NCBI GenBank assembly: GCA_934569045.1
Contig: CAKTJX010000027.1
Coordinates: 1 to 35,402 of the forward strand
From: an uncultured Oscillospiraceae bacterium
Lineage (GTDB): Bacteria; Bacillota; Clostridia; Oscillospirales; Oscillospiraceae
DNA length: 35,402 nucleotides
Reading direction: 5' to 3'
The notes below the pieces were generated by a model. That model did no database searches and was not told the DNA's origin. It saw only the letters and a program-made list of their open reading frames with translations. The position numbers were made by a program, and so were the translations under genes. Numbering within the stretch: position 1 is the first letter of the stretch; every line of letters begins with the position of its first letter. This document shows, piece after piece, positions 1 to 6,957 of this stretch.

Positions 1-40
1 GGAGAACTGCGCCTTTGATGCCATCTATGTAGAAGCGTAA
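1..40 (+). CDS. 3' end of a hydrogenase NADH-dehydrogenase subunit (HydB/NuoF-like), partial
   Basis: Only the last 12 codons and the TAA stop are in the window, reading ENCAFDAIYVEA. This resembles the end of the C-terminal ferredoxin-type domain of the flavoprotein subunit of bifurcating hydrogenases, where the last [4Fe-4S] cysteine is followed by a short hydrophobic strand. The stop lies 12 bases before the ATG of the hydrogenase gene, with that gene's strong ribosome site in between, so the two are co-transcribed. The assignment rests on a very short peptide plus the neighbouring gene. Another ferredoxin-domain protein is possible. Confidence 0.5.
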   Translation, partial: ENCAFDAIYVEA

Positions 41-52
41 GGAGGGGCAGCC

Positions 53-1738
53 ATGGGAACCATTACCATCAACGGAAAAAAAGTTGAGTTTACCAACGAG
101 AAAAATATACTGACCATTATCCGCAACGCCGGTATCGATATGCCGACACTTTGCTACCATTCCGAGCTCAGCACCTTCGGCGCCTGCCGGCTGTGCACGG
201 TGGAGGATGACCGGGGCCGCTGTTTTGCCTCCTGCTCCGAAGAGCCCAGGGACGGCATGGTGATCTATACCCATACCGAGCGCCTGCGCCGCCACCGCAA
301 GCTCATTATCGAGCTGCTGCTGGCCGCCCACTGCCGGGACTGCACTACCTGTATGAAGTCCGGCGAGTGCGTGCTCCAGGATCTGGCCCACAAGATGGGC
401 GTCCGGGAGGTTCGCTTCCAGGATTATAAGGAAGTCAAGCCCGTGGACTACAGTTCTCCCGCCATTGTCCGGGACCCCAACAAATGCATCCTCTGCGGCA
501 ACTGCGTGCGGGTTTGCAGCGAGATTCAGGGTGTCGGCGTTCTGGGCTTTGCCCACCGGGGCACGGACGCGGAGGTAACCCCCGCCTTTAATAAGAAGCT
601 CTCCCAGACCCAGTGCGTCAGCTGCGGCCAGTGCCGGGTTTACTGTCCCACCGGCGCGCTGACCATCCGCACCCATTTGGACGAGGTTTACGCCGCGTTG
701 GGCGACCCCAATACCCGGGTCATTGCCCAGATTGCTCCGGCAGTCCGGGTGGCGGTTGGCGATGCCTTCGGCCTGGAAAACGGCACCAACGCCATGGGCA
801 AGGTGGTGGCAGCCCTGCACAGCATGGGCTTTGATGAGGTGTTCGACACCAGCTATTCTGCGGACCTGACCGTTATGGAGGAATCCGCCGAATTCCTGGA
901 CCGGGTGAAAAACGGCGGCAAGCTGCCTCTGCTGACCTCCTGCTGCCCCGCCTGGGTGAAGTTCGTGGACAACGAATTCCCGGAGATGAAGGAGAATGTA
1001 TCCACCTGTCGGTCTCCCCAGGGAATGTTCTCTGCCATTATCAAGGACTATTATCGGGACCCCGCCCACGCGGAAGGGAAGAAGACCTTCGTGGTCTCCA
1101 TTATGCCCTGCACCGCCAAGAAGATGGAGGCCGTCCGCCCCAATTCCTTCACCCATGGGGAGCAGGATACGGACATTGTGCTGACCACCACAGAGCTGAC
1201 CCGGATGATCAAGAATTTCGGCATCGCCTTTGACAAGATAGAGCCGGAGGCCTGCGATATGCCCTTTGGCCTTTCCTCCGGCGGCGGTGTGATTTTCGGT
1301 GTCACCGGCGGTGTCACCGAGGCGGTTCTGCGCCGCCTGGCAACGGACCACAATCCCGCCACCATGAGCGCCATCGCCAACTGCGGCATCCGAGGGGACG
1401 AGGGCATCAAGGAAGCCACTATTCCCTACAACGGCATGGATGTAAAAATCTGCGTGGTCTCCGGTCTGGCCAATGCCCGGAAGGTCATGGAGCAGGTACA
1501 GTCCGGCGAGAAGGAATACCACCTGATCGAGGTCATGGCCTGCCGCCGGGGCTGCATCATGGGCGGCGGACAGCCTATCCCCGCAGGCCCCAGACACAAG
1601 GCCGCCCGTGCCAAGGGCCTGTATAAGGCGGACAAGGACCGCATTATCCGCAAGTCCGACGAAAACCCCCTGATGGATGTTTTCTACAACGGCTATTTCA
1701 AGGGCAAGGCCCACGAGCTGCTGCATAATCACGAGTAA
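53..1738 (+). CDS. hydA: [FeFe] hydrogenase catalytic subunit (group A, bifurcating type)
   Basis: This 561-residue cytoplasmic enzyme reduces protons to H2 (or the reverse). Domains in order: an N-terminal plant-type [2Fe-2S] domain (first cysteine near residue 34, then CRLC), a His-Cys [4Fe-4S] site with H-x3-C-x2-C-x5-C spacing near residue 93, two ferredoxin [4Fe-4S] motifs (CILCGNC and CVSCGQC), then the H-cluster domain. The three H-cluster signatures are present: TSCCPAW near residue 296, MPCTAKK near 351 and MACRRGCIMGGG near 495. A C-terminal small-subunit-like tail follows. The ATG has a strong AGGAGG-type ribosome site, and the gene follows the tail of a likely NADH subunit. Known family members with this layout form complexes that couple NADH and ferredoxin oxidation to H2 production. 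The bifurcating role is inferred from architecture and context, and the other subunits lie outside the window. Confidence 0.96.
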   Translation: MGTITINGKKVEFTNEKNILTIIRNAGIDMPTLCYHSELSTFGACRLCTVEDDRGRCFASCSEEPRDGMVIYTHTERLRRHRKLIIELLLAAHCRDCTTCMKSGECVLQDLAHKMGVREVRFQDYKEVKPVDYSSPAIVRDPNKCILCGNCVRVCSEIQGVGVLGFAHRGTDAEVTPAFNKKLSQTQCVSCGQCRVYCPTGALTIRTHLDEVYAALGDPNTRVIAQIAPAVRVAVGDAFGLENGTNAMGKVVAALHSMGFDEVFDTSYSADLTVMEESAEFLDRVKNGGKLPLLTSCCPAWVKFVDNEFPEMKENVSTCRSPQGMFSAIIKDYYRDPAHAEGKKTFVVSIMPCTAKKMEAVRPNSFTHGEQDTDIVLTTTELTRMIKNFGIAFDKIEPEACDMPFGLSSGGGVIFGVTGGVTEAVLRRLATDHNPATMSAIANCGIRGDEGIKEATIPYNGMDVKICVVSGLANARKVMEQVQSGEKEYHLIEVMACRRGCIMGGGQPIPAGPRHKAARAKGLYKADKDRIIRKSDENPLMDVFYNGYFKGKAHELLHNHE

Positions 1739-1747
1739 AATATAAAA

Positions 1748-1787
1748 GACGCGTTGCAGAAAATTGAAACTGCAACGCGTCCTTTTT
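1748..1787 (+). terminator. Intrinsic terminator of the hydrogenase operon
   Basis: A perfect 12-bp stem (GACGCGTTGCAG with its complement) surrounds a 10-base loop and is followed by CTTTTT. It lies 10 bases after the hydrogenase stop codon. Confidence 0.93.
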
Positions 1788-1822
1788 AATCCGTCCCGGA
1801 GGGACACCATTTCCACACGCAG

Positions 1823-1939
1823 GGTGATTTCGTCCGGACAAAAACCGGATTTCATCTGTCGAAAGACAGATTTCACCCAGCCCTTGGCTGGATTTCATCG
1901 GAGCTCCCGCACTTTGCAGCAGCTCCATATGAAATCACC
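1823..1939. repeat. Hairpin-array repeat element bounded by a 9-bp inverted repeat
   Basis: The element begins with GGTGATTTC (1823-1831) and ends with its exact complement GAAATCACC (1931-1939). Between them are four short hairpins: TCCGG/CCGGA (1833-1849), TCTGTC-gaaa-GACAGA (1855-1870), CCAGCC-ctt-GGCTGG (1877-1891) and GGAGCT/AGCTCC (1900-1926). The first three are each followed by an (A)TTTCA linker. A further small hairpin, GTCCC-gga-GGGAC (1793-1805), sits just outside. No protein is plausible here: the reading frames simply translate the hairpins. The right-hand repeat overlaps and supplies the TGA of the minus-strand dus gene. From memory, similar hairpin strings occur in gut Clostridia, often mis-annotated as small proteins, but I could not check this. 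Confidence 0.72.
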
Positions 1940-2879
1940 AGTCCGGTTCCAGCTCCGGCTTAAGGGAGCAGGTTCCGAAAATTTCATGGGTGATGGCGCG
2001 GTATTCATTCACATCCGTGGTCTTCCGGAGACGCTTTCCCAGCTTTTCCGCGCCGTCAAAGCGGCAAAGTAGATACCGCCAGTTCTCCTTCAAACGGAAC
2101 ATGGCGTTTCGGGACCCTCCGAACAGAGTAGTATAGCTGTCCAGCAGCTCGTCAAAGAAGCTTTGAAGTGTTTTGGTATCGGTTCCCCAGGGCGACAGCA
2201 TTCCGGGGTCTCCAATCAGCCCCCGGCCAAGCATGAGGAACTGCACCTGGGGATACTTGGACGTGAAAGCCTCGATTTCTCGTTTGCCGCACAGATTCCC
2301 GTTGAAACAGATGGAATTTTTGGAATGGAACAGGGCGGAGGTGAAGGCCGCCATGTCCACGGCTCCTGTATAAAACTGTTTCCGCACTCTGGGATGAACG
2401 ATCAGCAGAGAAATGGGATATTGGTTGTAAAGACCCAGCAGCGTTTCAAATTCGGCGGGGTTCTCCACCCCCAGCCTGGTTTTCAGGGAAATGGGCAGGG
2501 GTGCGGCGGAGAAGACAGCGTCCAGGAACCGCTCCAGCGCCTCCGGGTCCCGGAGCATCCCGGAGCCCTTCCCCTTGGAAAAGACGGTGCCGGAGGGGCA
2601 GCCCAGGTTCAGGTTGACCTCCGTATAGCCTCGGTCCCGGCACTGCTGGGCGGCCCAGAGAAAGTCCTCCGCGTTTTTGGTCAGCAGCTGGGGCACGGCG
2701 GTGAAGCTTTCGCTGTCCGCCATGGGCAGCTCCCGCGCCTCCCGCGCTGTCAGGCTGCGGTGGACGGTGGGGGAGAAGAAAGGCATATAATATTTGTCCA
2801 CACCGGGAAAATATTTGTGGTGCAAACGGCGATAGACGCTGTCCGTCAGCCCCTCCATGGGGGCAAAATAGTATTCCAT
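1935..2879 (-). CDS. tRNA-dihydrouridine synthase (FMN-dependent)
   Basis: This 314-residue TIM-barrel flavoenzyme reduces specific uridines in tRNA to dihydrouridine using FMN and NADPH. It opens with the family's APMEGLTDSVYR segment. It carries the NLNLGCPSG motif with the catalytic cysteine, the following KGKGSGML segment, KTRLG for substrate binding, and a conserved IVHPR segment. The length is normal. The ATG has GAGGT upstream. A TATAAT -10 box is visible on the minus strand at 2935-2930 without a clear -35, and a perfect palindrome GGCCATATGGCC (2904-2915) lies in the short leader. The protein ends LEPDW, with the TGA falling inside the inverted repeat of the hairpin element, so the native C-terminus may have been altered slightly. 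Which Dus subclass it belongs to is not clear from sequence alone. Confidence 0.92.
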   Translation of the reverse strand: MEYYFAPMEGLTDSVYRRLHHKYFPGVDKYYMPFFSPTVHRSLTAREARELPMADSESFTAVPQLLTKNAEDFLWAAQQCRDRGYTEVNLNLGCPSGTVFSKGKGSGMLRDPEALERFLDAVFSAAPLPISLKTRLGVENPAEFETLLGLYNQYPISLLIVHPRVRKQFYTGAVDMAAFTSALFHSKNSICFNGNLCGKREIEAFTSKYPQVQFLMLGRGLIGDPGMLSPWGTDTKTLQSFFDELLDSYTTLFGGSRNAMFRLKENWRYLLCRFDGAEKLGKRLRKTTDVNEYRAITHEIFGTCSLKPELEPDW

Positions 2880-3020
2880 AAGACCTCACGAATTTTCAGG
2901 GGCGGCCATATGGCCACCATTCTTTCTGCATTATACGGGATTTTGGCGAAAAAGGAAAGAAGAATCTTTAAGAGAACCCTAAGTTTTCTGAAATAAATCT
3001 TAATTCTGCGTTAAGAGAAG

Positions 3021-3049
3021 TGACAAAGCCAATACGTTGTGCTACAATT
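3021..3049 (+). promoter_or_regulatory. Sigma-A type promoter of the beta-helix lipoprotein gene
   Basis: GTGACA, a 17-base spacer, then TACAAT, with TGC directly before the -10 (extended -10). It lies about 60 bases before the start codon. The rest of the 231-base gap 2880-3110 shows only the dus leader and an AT-rich stretch. Confidence 0.7.
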
Positions 3050-3110
3050 TTTGCGTACAGACAGACAAATCGCCGCCCCGCGCAGGGCGGCAGGGAAAGG
3101 ATAGAAGGAT

Positions 3111-4823
3111 ATGAAAAAACAAGCAAGGCTTCTGCTGGCTGGGCTGTGTGCCGCGGCGCTGCTGGCAGGCTGCGGCGGACAGCAGAACAACGCGGAGACG
3201 CTTCCCGCCATTGACCCGCAGCCCGTGGTGGCAGAGGAACCGGCGGCAGACGTGATCAAGGTGAACAATACGGCGGAATTTTTGCAGGCCCTGGGCTCTG
3301 ACCGGGTAATCCAACTGCCGGAGGGCGATTTTCAGCTGGAACCCGGTGATGCGCCGGAGAACCCGTCCGGCGCGTTTATCTGGGCGTTTTTGGGCGAATA
3401 CATGGAGCCGGACGGGAGCACGGACACCAAGGACGCTGCGGACTATGGCGCGACGCTCACCATCCGGGGGCTCAACAACCTGACCATCCGGGGAGCCGGG
3501 GCGGACAAAACGACTCTGTTCCTGCCGGGCGGCGGCGACCTGAGCTTTGCCCACTGCAACGCGTTGACCCTGGAGGGCTTCGCCATCCATGACAATGATT
3601 CCGAATTCTTCGGGCCCAACTGCATCCAAGCGGACTACTGCTGGGACGTAAATGCCGGGGATTTGAAGCTTCCCCGGCTCTCTGCCTACGAAACGGGCAA
3701 TTTACAGCTGGAAAACTGCCGGTTTTTCGGAGACAGAACAACTTGCCTGGAACTCGGCAGCGTCACCACCTGCCGCATTACAAACTGCCGCTTTACGGAT
3801 ATCATGCAGAAGGAGGCTTATTACAGCATTTTGAGCACCTGGGGTGGCTCGGATTTTGTGATCCGGGATACTGTATTTGAAAATAACAGAGCCACCAATC
3901 TGATGACGCTTCATGTATTCCAGGAGCCGATGCGGCTGGAAAACTGCACCATCCGCGGCAATACCATCAGTAAGTACCTCTTTGACATTGGCGACGGTTC
4001 CGAAACGACATTCACAATTTCCGGCTGTTCCGGCGAAAACAATACGGCCTGGGATTGGCTTGGCCCGGACTATTTGGGCAGCATTGTGGATGAGACGGGA
4101 AAAACGCTGTCCGATACAGACCTCGAAGGCCTGTTTGGAAGCATTTACAGCAGCGCCTCTGCCGCAGGCCCCCGGGAGACGGTGACCGTTACCACGGCGG
4201 ATGAATTTCTGGCGGCCATCGGCCCGGATAGGGAGATTATCCTGGACGCGCCGCTGATCGATCTGAGCACGGCCTCCGACTACGGCGGAGAGGACCAGCC
4301 GTACTATTACTGGGATGACCCATATGACGGCCCCCAGCTGGTCATTCACGATGTCAATAATCTCACCATCCGCGGCAAGGACGGCAAGCACAGCAACGTG
4401 ATTTCCGCCGTGCCCCGGTATGCCCAGGTGCTCTACTTCCGCAACTGTAACAACCTTACGGTGCAGGATCTGACCGCTGGCCACACCGAGGAGCCGGGCT
4501 ACTGCATGGGCGGTGTGCTGGAATTTGAAAGCTGCGGAAATGTGGTGGTTTCCGGCACAGGCCTTTATGGCTGCGGCACCATTGGCATCCAGGCAATGCA
4601 GTGCAGGAATATGACCTTGCAGCACAATGAGATTTACGATTGCTCCTATGGCGGAATTTTGCTGAGCACCTGCCGCAAGGTGGACATGACAGACAATACC
4701 TTCCGCGACCTTGGAAAGGAATACGGGGAAGCCTACGTCTACAACGTCATAGATTCCGCGGACGTCACCTTCGATGGTTCCACGCTTTTGGAAAACGATT
4801 ACCGCGCCTACGAAGTATCCTGA
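3111..4823 (+). CDS. Lipoprotein with two parallel beta-helix domains
   Basis: This 570-residue protein has a lipoprotein signal peptide (KK, a hydrophobic stretch, lipobox LAGC with Cys21), so it is expected on the outer face of the membrane. The mature part looks like right-handed parallel beta-helix repeats (pectate-lyase-like): short strands such as NLTIRG, LENCRF, ITNCRF and LENCTIRG recur, rich in Asn, Cys and aromatic residues. The domain is duplicated. Near residues 45-70 there is FLQALGSDRVIQL, and near residues 355-380 FLAAIGPDREIIL, each followed by a helix with a NNLTIRG turn. Such folds often bind or cleave polysaccharide, but I see no recognised catalytic triad and do not assign an activity. 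It has its own promoter and terminator, so it is monocistronic. Confidence 0.85.
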   Translation: MKKQARLLLAGLCAAALLAGCGGQQNNAETLPAIDPQPVVAEEPAADVIKVNNTAEFLQALGSDRVIQLPEGDFQLEPGDAPENPSGAFIWAFLGEYMEPDGSTDTKDAADYGATLTIRGLNNLTIRGAGADKTTLFLPGGGDLSFAHCNALTLEGFAIHDNDSEFFGPNCIQADYCWDVNAGDLKLPRLSAYETGNLQLENCRFFGDRTTCLELGSVTTCRITNCRFTDIMQKEAYYSILSTWGGSDFVIRDTVFENNRATNLMTLHVFQEPMRLENCTIRGNTISKYLFDIGDGSETTFTISGCSGENNTAWDWLGPDYLGSIVDETGKTLSDTDLEGLFGSIYSSASAAGPRETVTVTTADEFLAAIGPDREIILDAPLIDLSTASDYGGEDQPYYYWDDPYDGPQLVIHDVNNLTIRGKDGKHSNVISAVPRYAQVLYFRNCNNLTVQDLTAGHTEEPGYCMGGVLEFESCGNVVVSGTGLYGCGTIGIQAMQCRNMTLQHNEIYDCSYGGILLSTCRKVDMTDNTFRDLGKEYGEAYVYNVIDSADVTFDGSTLLENDYRAYEVS

Positions 4824-4831
4824 AAATAAAG

Positions 4832-4857
4832 CCGCCGCTGCCAATTCGCAGCGGCGG
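4832..4857. terminator. Bidirectional intrinsic terminator between convergent genes
   Basis: A perfect 10-bp GC stem (CCGCCGCTGC and complement) with a 6-base loop is flanked by T-rich tracts on both sides, TATTTCTT on the plus strand and CTTTATTTTC on the minus strand. It sits between the lipoprotein gene and the RNase J gene. Confidence 0.88.
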
Positions 4858-4863
4858 TATTTC

Positions 4864-6519
4864 TTAGATTTCCATGATTACAGGCAGAATCATGGGGTTG
4901 CGCTTGGTGGTTTTGAAGAGGTAGCCGCTGATATCATTTTTGATAGCGGACTTGATGGCGGACCAATCACGGACGCGCTTGCGCTGGCAGCGATCGATGG
5001 CATCCATGGCCACCTGCTTCAGTTCCTCCATCAGCTCCTCGGATTCCTTCACATAGATGAAGCCCCGGGTGATGATATCCGGGCCGGAGACCACGCTGCC
5101 ATCCTGGCTGCTGAGGTTCACGCAGACAACAATCATGCCGTCCTGGGCCAGATGCTTCCGGTCCCGCAGGACCACGCTGCCCACGTCACCCACGCCGGTG
5201 CCGTCTACAAAGACCTTGCCGGCGGGGACGGTGCCGCCCACCTTGCAGGATTTCCCGGTGAACTCAAAGACCGTGCCGATTTCGCCGATATGGATGTTCC
5301 GGGGATTCATGCCCATGGACTGGGCCAGCTTGGCGTGAATCTGCAGGTGCCGCTGCTCGCCGTGGAGGGGCAGGAAGAACCGGGGCTTTACCAGGGCGTG
5401 AACAATTTTCAGCTCCTCCTGGCAGGCGTGGCCGGAAACATGGAGGCCCTCGCTCTTTTCATAGACCACGTCAGCACCCTTGCGGTACAGCTCGTTGATG
5501 ATCCGGGAGATGGCCTTTTCGTTGCCGGGGATGGCAGAGGCGGAAATGATGATCCGGTCCCCGGAGGTGATATCCACCTGCTTGTGGGTGGAGAAGGCCA
5601 TGCGGTACAGGGCGGACATATTCTCACCCTGGGAGCCGGTAGAGACAATGACCAGCTTGTTCTTGGGAATGCTCTTAATGGTGTTCAGGTCCACAATGGT
5701 ACCCTGCTTCACTTTCAGATAGCCCAGCTCCTGGGCGACCTTCAGCATATTCTCCATGCTGCGCCCGGTAACGGCCACCTTGCGCCCGTAGCGCTGGGCG
5801 GTGGAGATCACGCTCTGAATCCGGTGCATGTTGGAGGCGAAGGTGGTAATGATGATCCGCTGGTCACAGTTGCGGAACTGCCGGTCCAGGCTCTCGGCCA
5901 CCACGTTTTCACTGGGGGTATAGCCCGCCCGCTCCACGTTGGTGGAGTCCGCCAGCAATGCCAGAACTCCCTGATTGCCCAGCTCGCCCAGCCGGGCCAG
6001 GTTCATCATGCCGTCGGCGGAGGTGGGGTCAATCTTGAAGTCGCCGGTCATCACCACCGTGCCTACGGGGGTCTTGATGGCAAAAGCCACGGCATCGGCA
6101 ATGGAGTGGTTGACGTGGATGAATTCTACGCTGAAGCACCCTGCCTTCACCACATCACCGGGCTTGTGTGTCACCAGCTTCACGCTGTCGGCCAGCCGAT
6201 GCTCCTCCAGCTTCAGCTTGATCAGCCCATTGGTCATGGCGGTGCCATGGATGGGGCAGTTGACCTGCTTCATGCAGTAGGGGATGGAACCGATGTGGTC
6301 CTCATGGCCGTGGGTGATGAACATACCCCGCAGCTTTTTCTGGTTCGCCACCAGATAGGAAAAGTCAGGGATCACCAGATCGACACCGTACATGTCTTCC
6401 TCCGGGAAGCCAACGCCGCAGTCCACCACAATCATATCCTTGCCATATTCCAGAACCGTAATGTTCTTGCCGATTTCATCCAATCCACCTAGGGGGATAA
6501 TTTTCAATTTCTCAGCCAA
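4864..6519 (-). CDS. rnj: Ribonuclease J
   Basis: This 551-residue enzyme is of normal family length. It is a metallo-beta-lactamase/beta-CASP nuclease with 5'-3' exo- and endonuclease activity in mRNA decay and rRNA maturation in Bacillota. The metal-binding motif THGHEDHIGS lies near residues 75-85. The beta-CASP region contains TTFASNMHRIQ, followed by VTGRSM and STGSQGE, and HVSGHA comes near residue 370. The start is TTG (6519-6517). AAGGAG lies about 12 bases upstream, a rather long spacing, and another in-frame TTG occurs four codons later. The gene has an unusually long, structured leader and an extended -10 promoter facing away from gdpP. It is monocistronic as far as can be seen. 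Whether it is the J1 or J2 type cannot be told. Confidence 0.95.
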   Translation of the reverse strand: MAEKLKIIPLGGLDEIGKNITVLEYGKDMIVVDCGVGFPEEDMYGVDLVIPDFSYLVANQKKLRGMFITHGHEDHIGSIPYCMKQVNCPIHGTAMTNGLIKLKLEEHRLADSVKLVTHKPGDVVKAGCFSVEFIHVNHSIADAVAFAIKTPVGTVVMTGDFKIDPTSADGMMNLARLGELGNQGVLALLADSTNVERAGYTPSENVVAESLDRQFRNCDQRIIITTFASNMHRIQSVISTAQRYGRKVAVTGRSMENMLKVAQELGYLKVKQGTIVDLNTIKSIPKNKLVIVSTGSQGENMSALYRMAFSTHKQVDITSGDRIIISASAIPGNEKAISRIINELYRKGADVVYEKSEGLHVSGHACQEELKIVHALVKPRFFLPLHGEQRHLQIHAKLAQSMGMNPRNIHIGEIGTVFEFTGKSCKVGGTVPAGKVFVDGTGVGDVGSVVLRDRKHLAQDGMIVVCVNLSSQDGSVVSGPDIITRGFIYVKESEELMEELKQVAMDAIDRCQRKRVRDWSAIKSAIKNDISGYLFKTTKRNPMILPVIMEI

Positions 6520-6539
6520 TTTGTGTAATAGCTCCTTTC

Positions 6540-6806
6540 AAAAATACAAAAAATCATAAAATTACATAGCAAACAAAGCAGCCGTGTCGGGAAAGAAAGG
6601 CCCTGTAACGCCGCTTTCACCGATGAACGCCCGCATATTTTCCGAATAGCTCTGCCCCGAAAGATGGGGACGTAGGGTCCCTGGTGCTTCCGCCTGCGCG
6701 CCCGGAGGCTTATGCGGAATATCCAGGGGAAGAAGAGCTGTTCCTGACGGCATTCAAAAATGCCGGTCTCTTTTGTCTGCCGGGTCTGCCTACCCGCGCA
6801 ATTCGT
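6540..6806 (-). ncRNA. Structured 5' leader RNA of RNase J (candidate cis-regulatory RNA)
   Basis: This is the RNase J side of a 438-base gene-free interval (6520-6957). The minus-strand transcript predicted from the promoter at 6812-6820 would carry a leader of roughly 285 bases. Nested complementarity is clear (plus-strand coordinates): AGCTCT 6648-6653 pairs with AGAGCT 6734-6739. This encloses a CCCC/GGGG hairpin (6655-6669) and a long hairpin with CCCTGG 6679-6684 against CCAGGG 6723-6728 and, inside it, TTCCGC 6688-6693 against GCGGAA 6714-6719. A separate hairpin, GGCATT/AATGCC (6749-6764), precedes this three-way junction in the transcript. It fits no riboswitch, T-box, 6S, tmRNA, SRP or RNase P consensus that I know. 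Autoregulation by RNase J is a guess. Confidence 0.45.
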
Positions 6807-6811
6807 TAGCT

Positions 6812-6820
6812 AGTATAGCA
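6812..6820 (-). promoter_or_regulatory. Extended -10 promoter for RNase J leader
   Basis: On the minus strand the sequence reads TGC-TATACT, an extended -10 element. No good -35 is seen 17 bases upstream (TATACT at 6840-6835). Transcription would start near 6805. Confidence 0.6.
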
Positions 6821-6890
6821 CACTCTTCCCCAAAAGTATACATTTATTTTCAAAATAAATTTTTAACATCGAAAATGATCAGAAAAACAG

Positions 6891-6919
6891 TTGCCAATGG
6901 GCTATGGCTTTGTTATAAT
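6891..6919 (+). promoter_or_regulatory. Promoter of the gdpP-ftsH operon
   Basis: TTGCCA, a 17-base spacer, then a perfect TATAAT preceded by TGT. It lies 39 bases upstream of the gdpP ATG. No other strong promoter is apparent before ftsH, so it may drive all six genes. Confidence 0.82.
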
Positions 6920-6957
6920 AAGACAACCTATCACCGTATCTGGGAAGGAGCCGCATA

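Noticed and set aside
1833..1926. Possible CRISPR array
   Set aside because: Only 5-6 base linkers recur, the intervening units are self-complementary hairpins, and there are no cas genes.
1698..2072. Two small open frames on opposite strands over the hairpin array
   Set aside because: They are translations of the hairpins and of dus antisense, without start signals.
4774..6492. 572-residue plus-strand open frame
   Set aside because: It is antisense to RNase J, whose catalytic motifs are clear. Its His/Gly/Ala-rich composition is that of an out-of-frame translation of a GC-rich gene.
6562..6753. 63-residue minus-strand open frame in the RNase J leader
   Set aside because: There is no ribosome site before its ATG, and its sequence is explained by the paired stems of the leader.
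6540..6806. 6S RNA or other known housekeeping RNA
   Set aside because: There is no end-to-end pairing with a central bubble, no independent terminator, and no tmRNA, SRP or RNase P signature.
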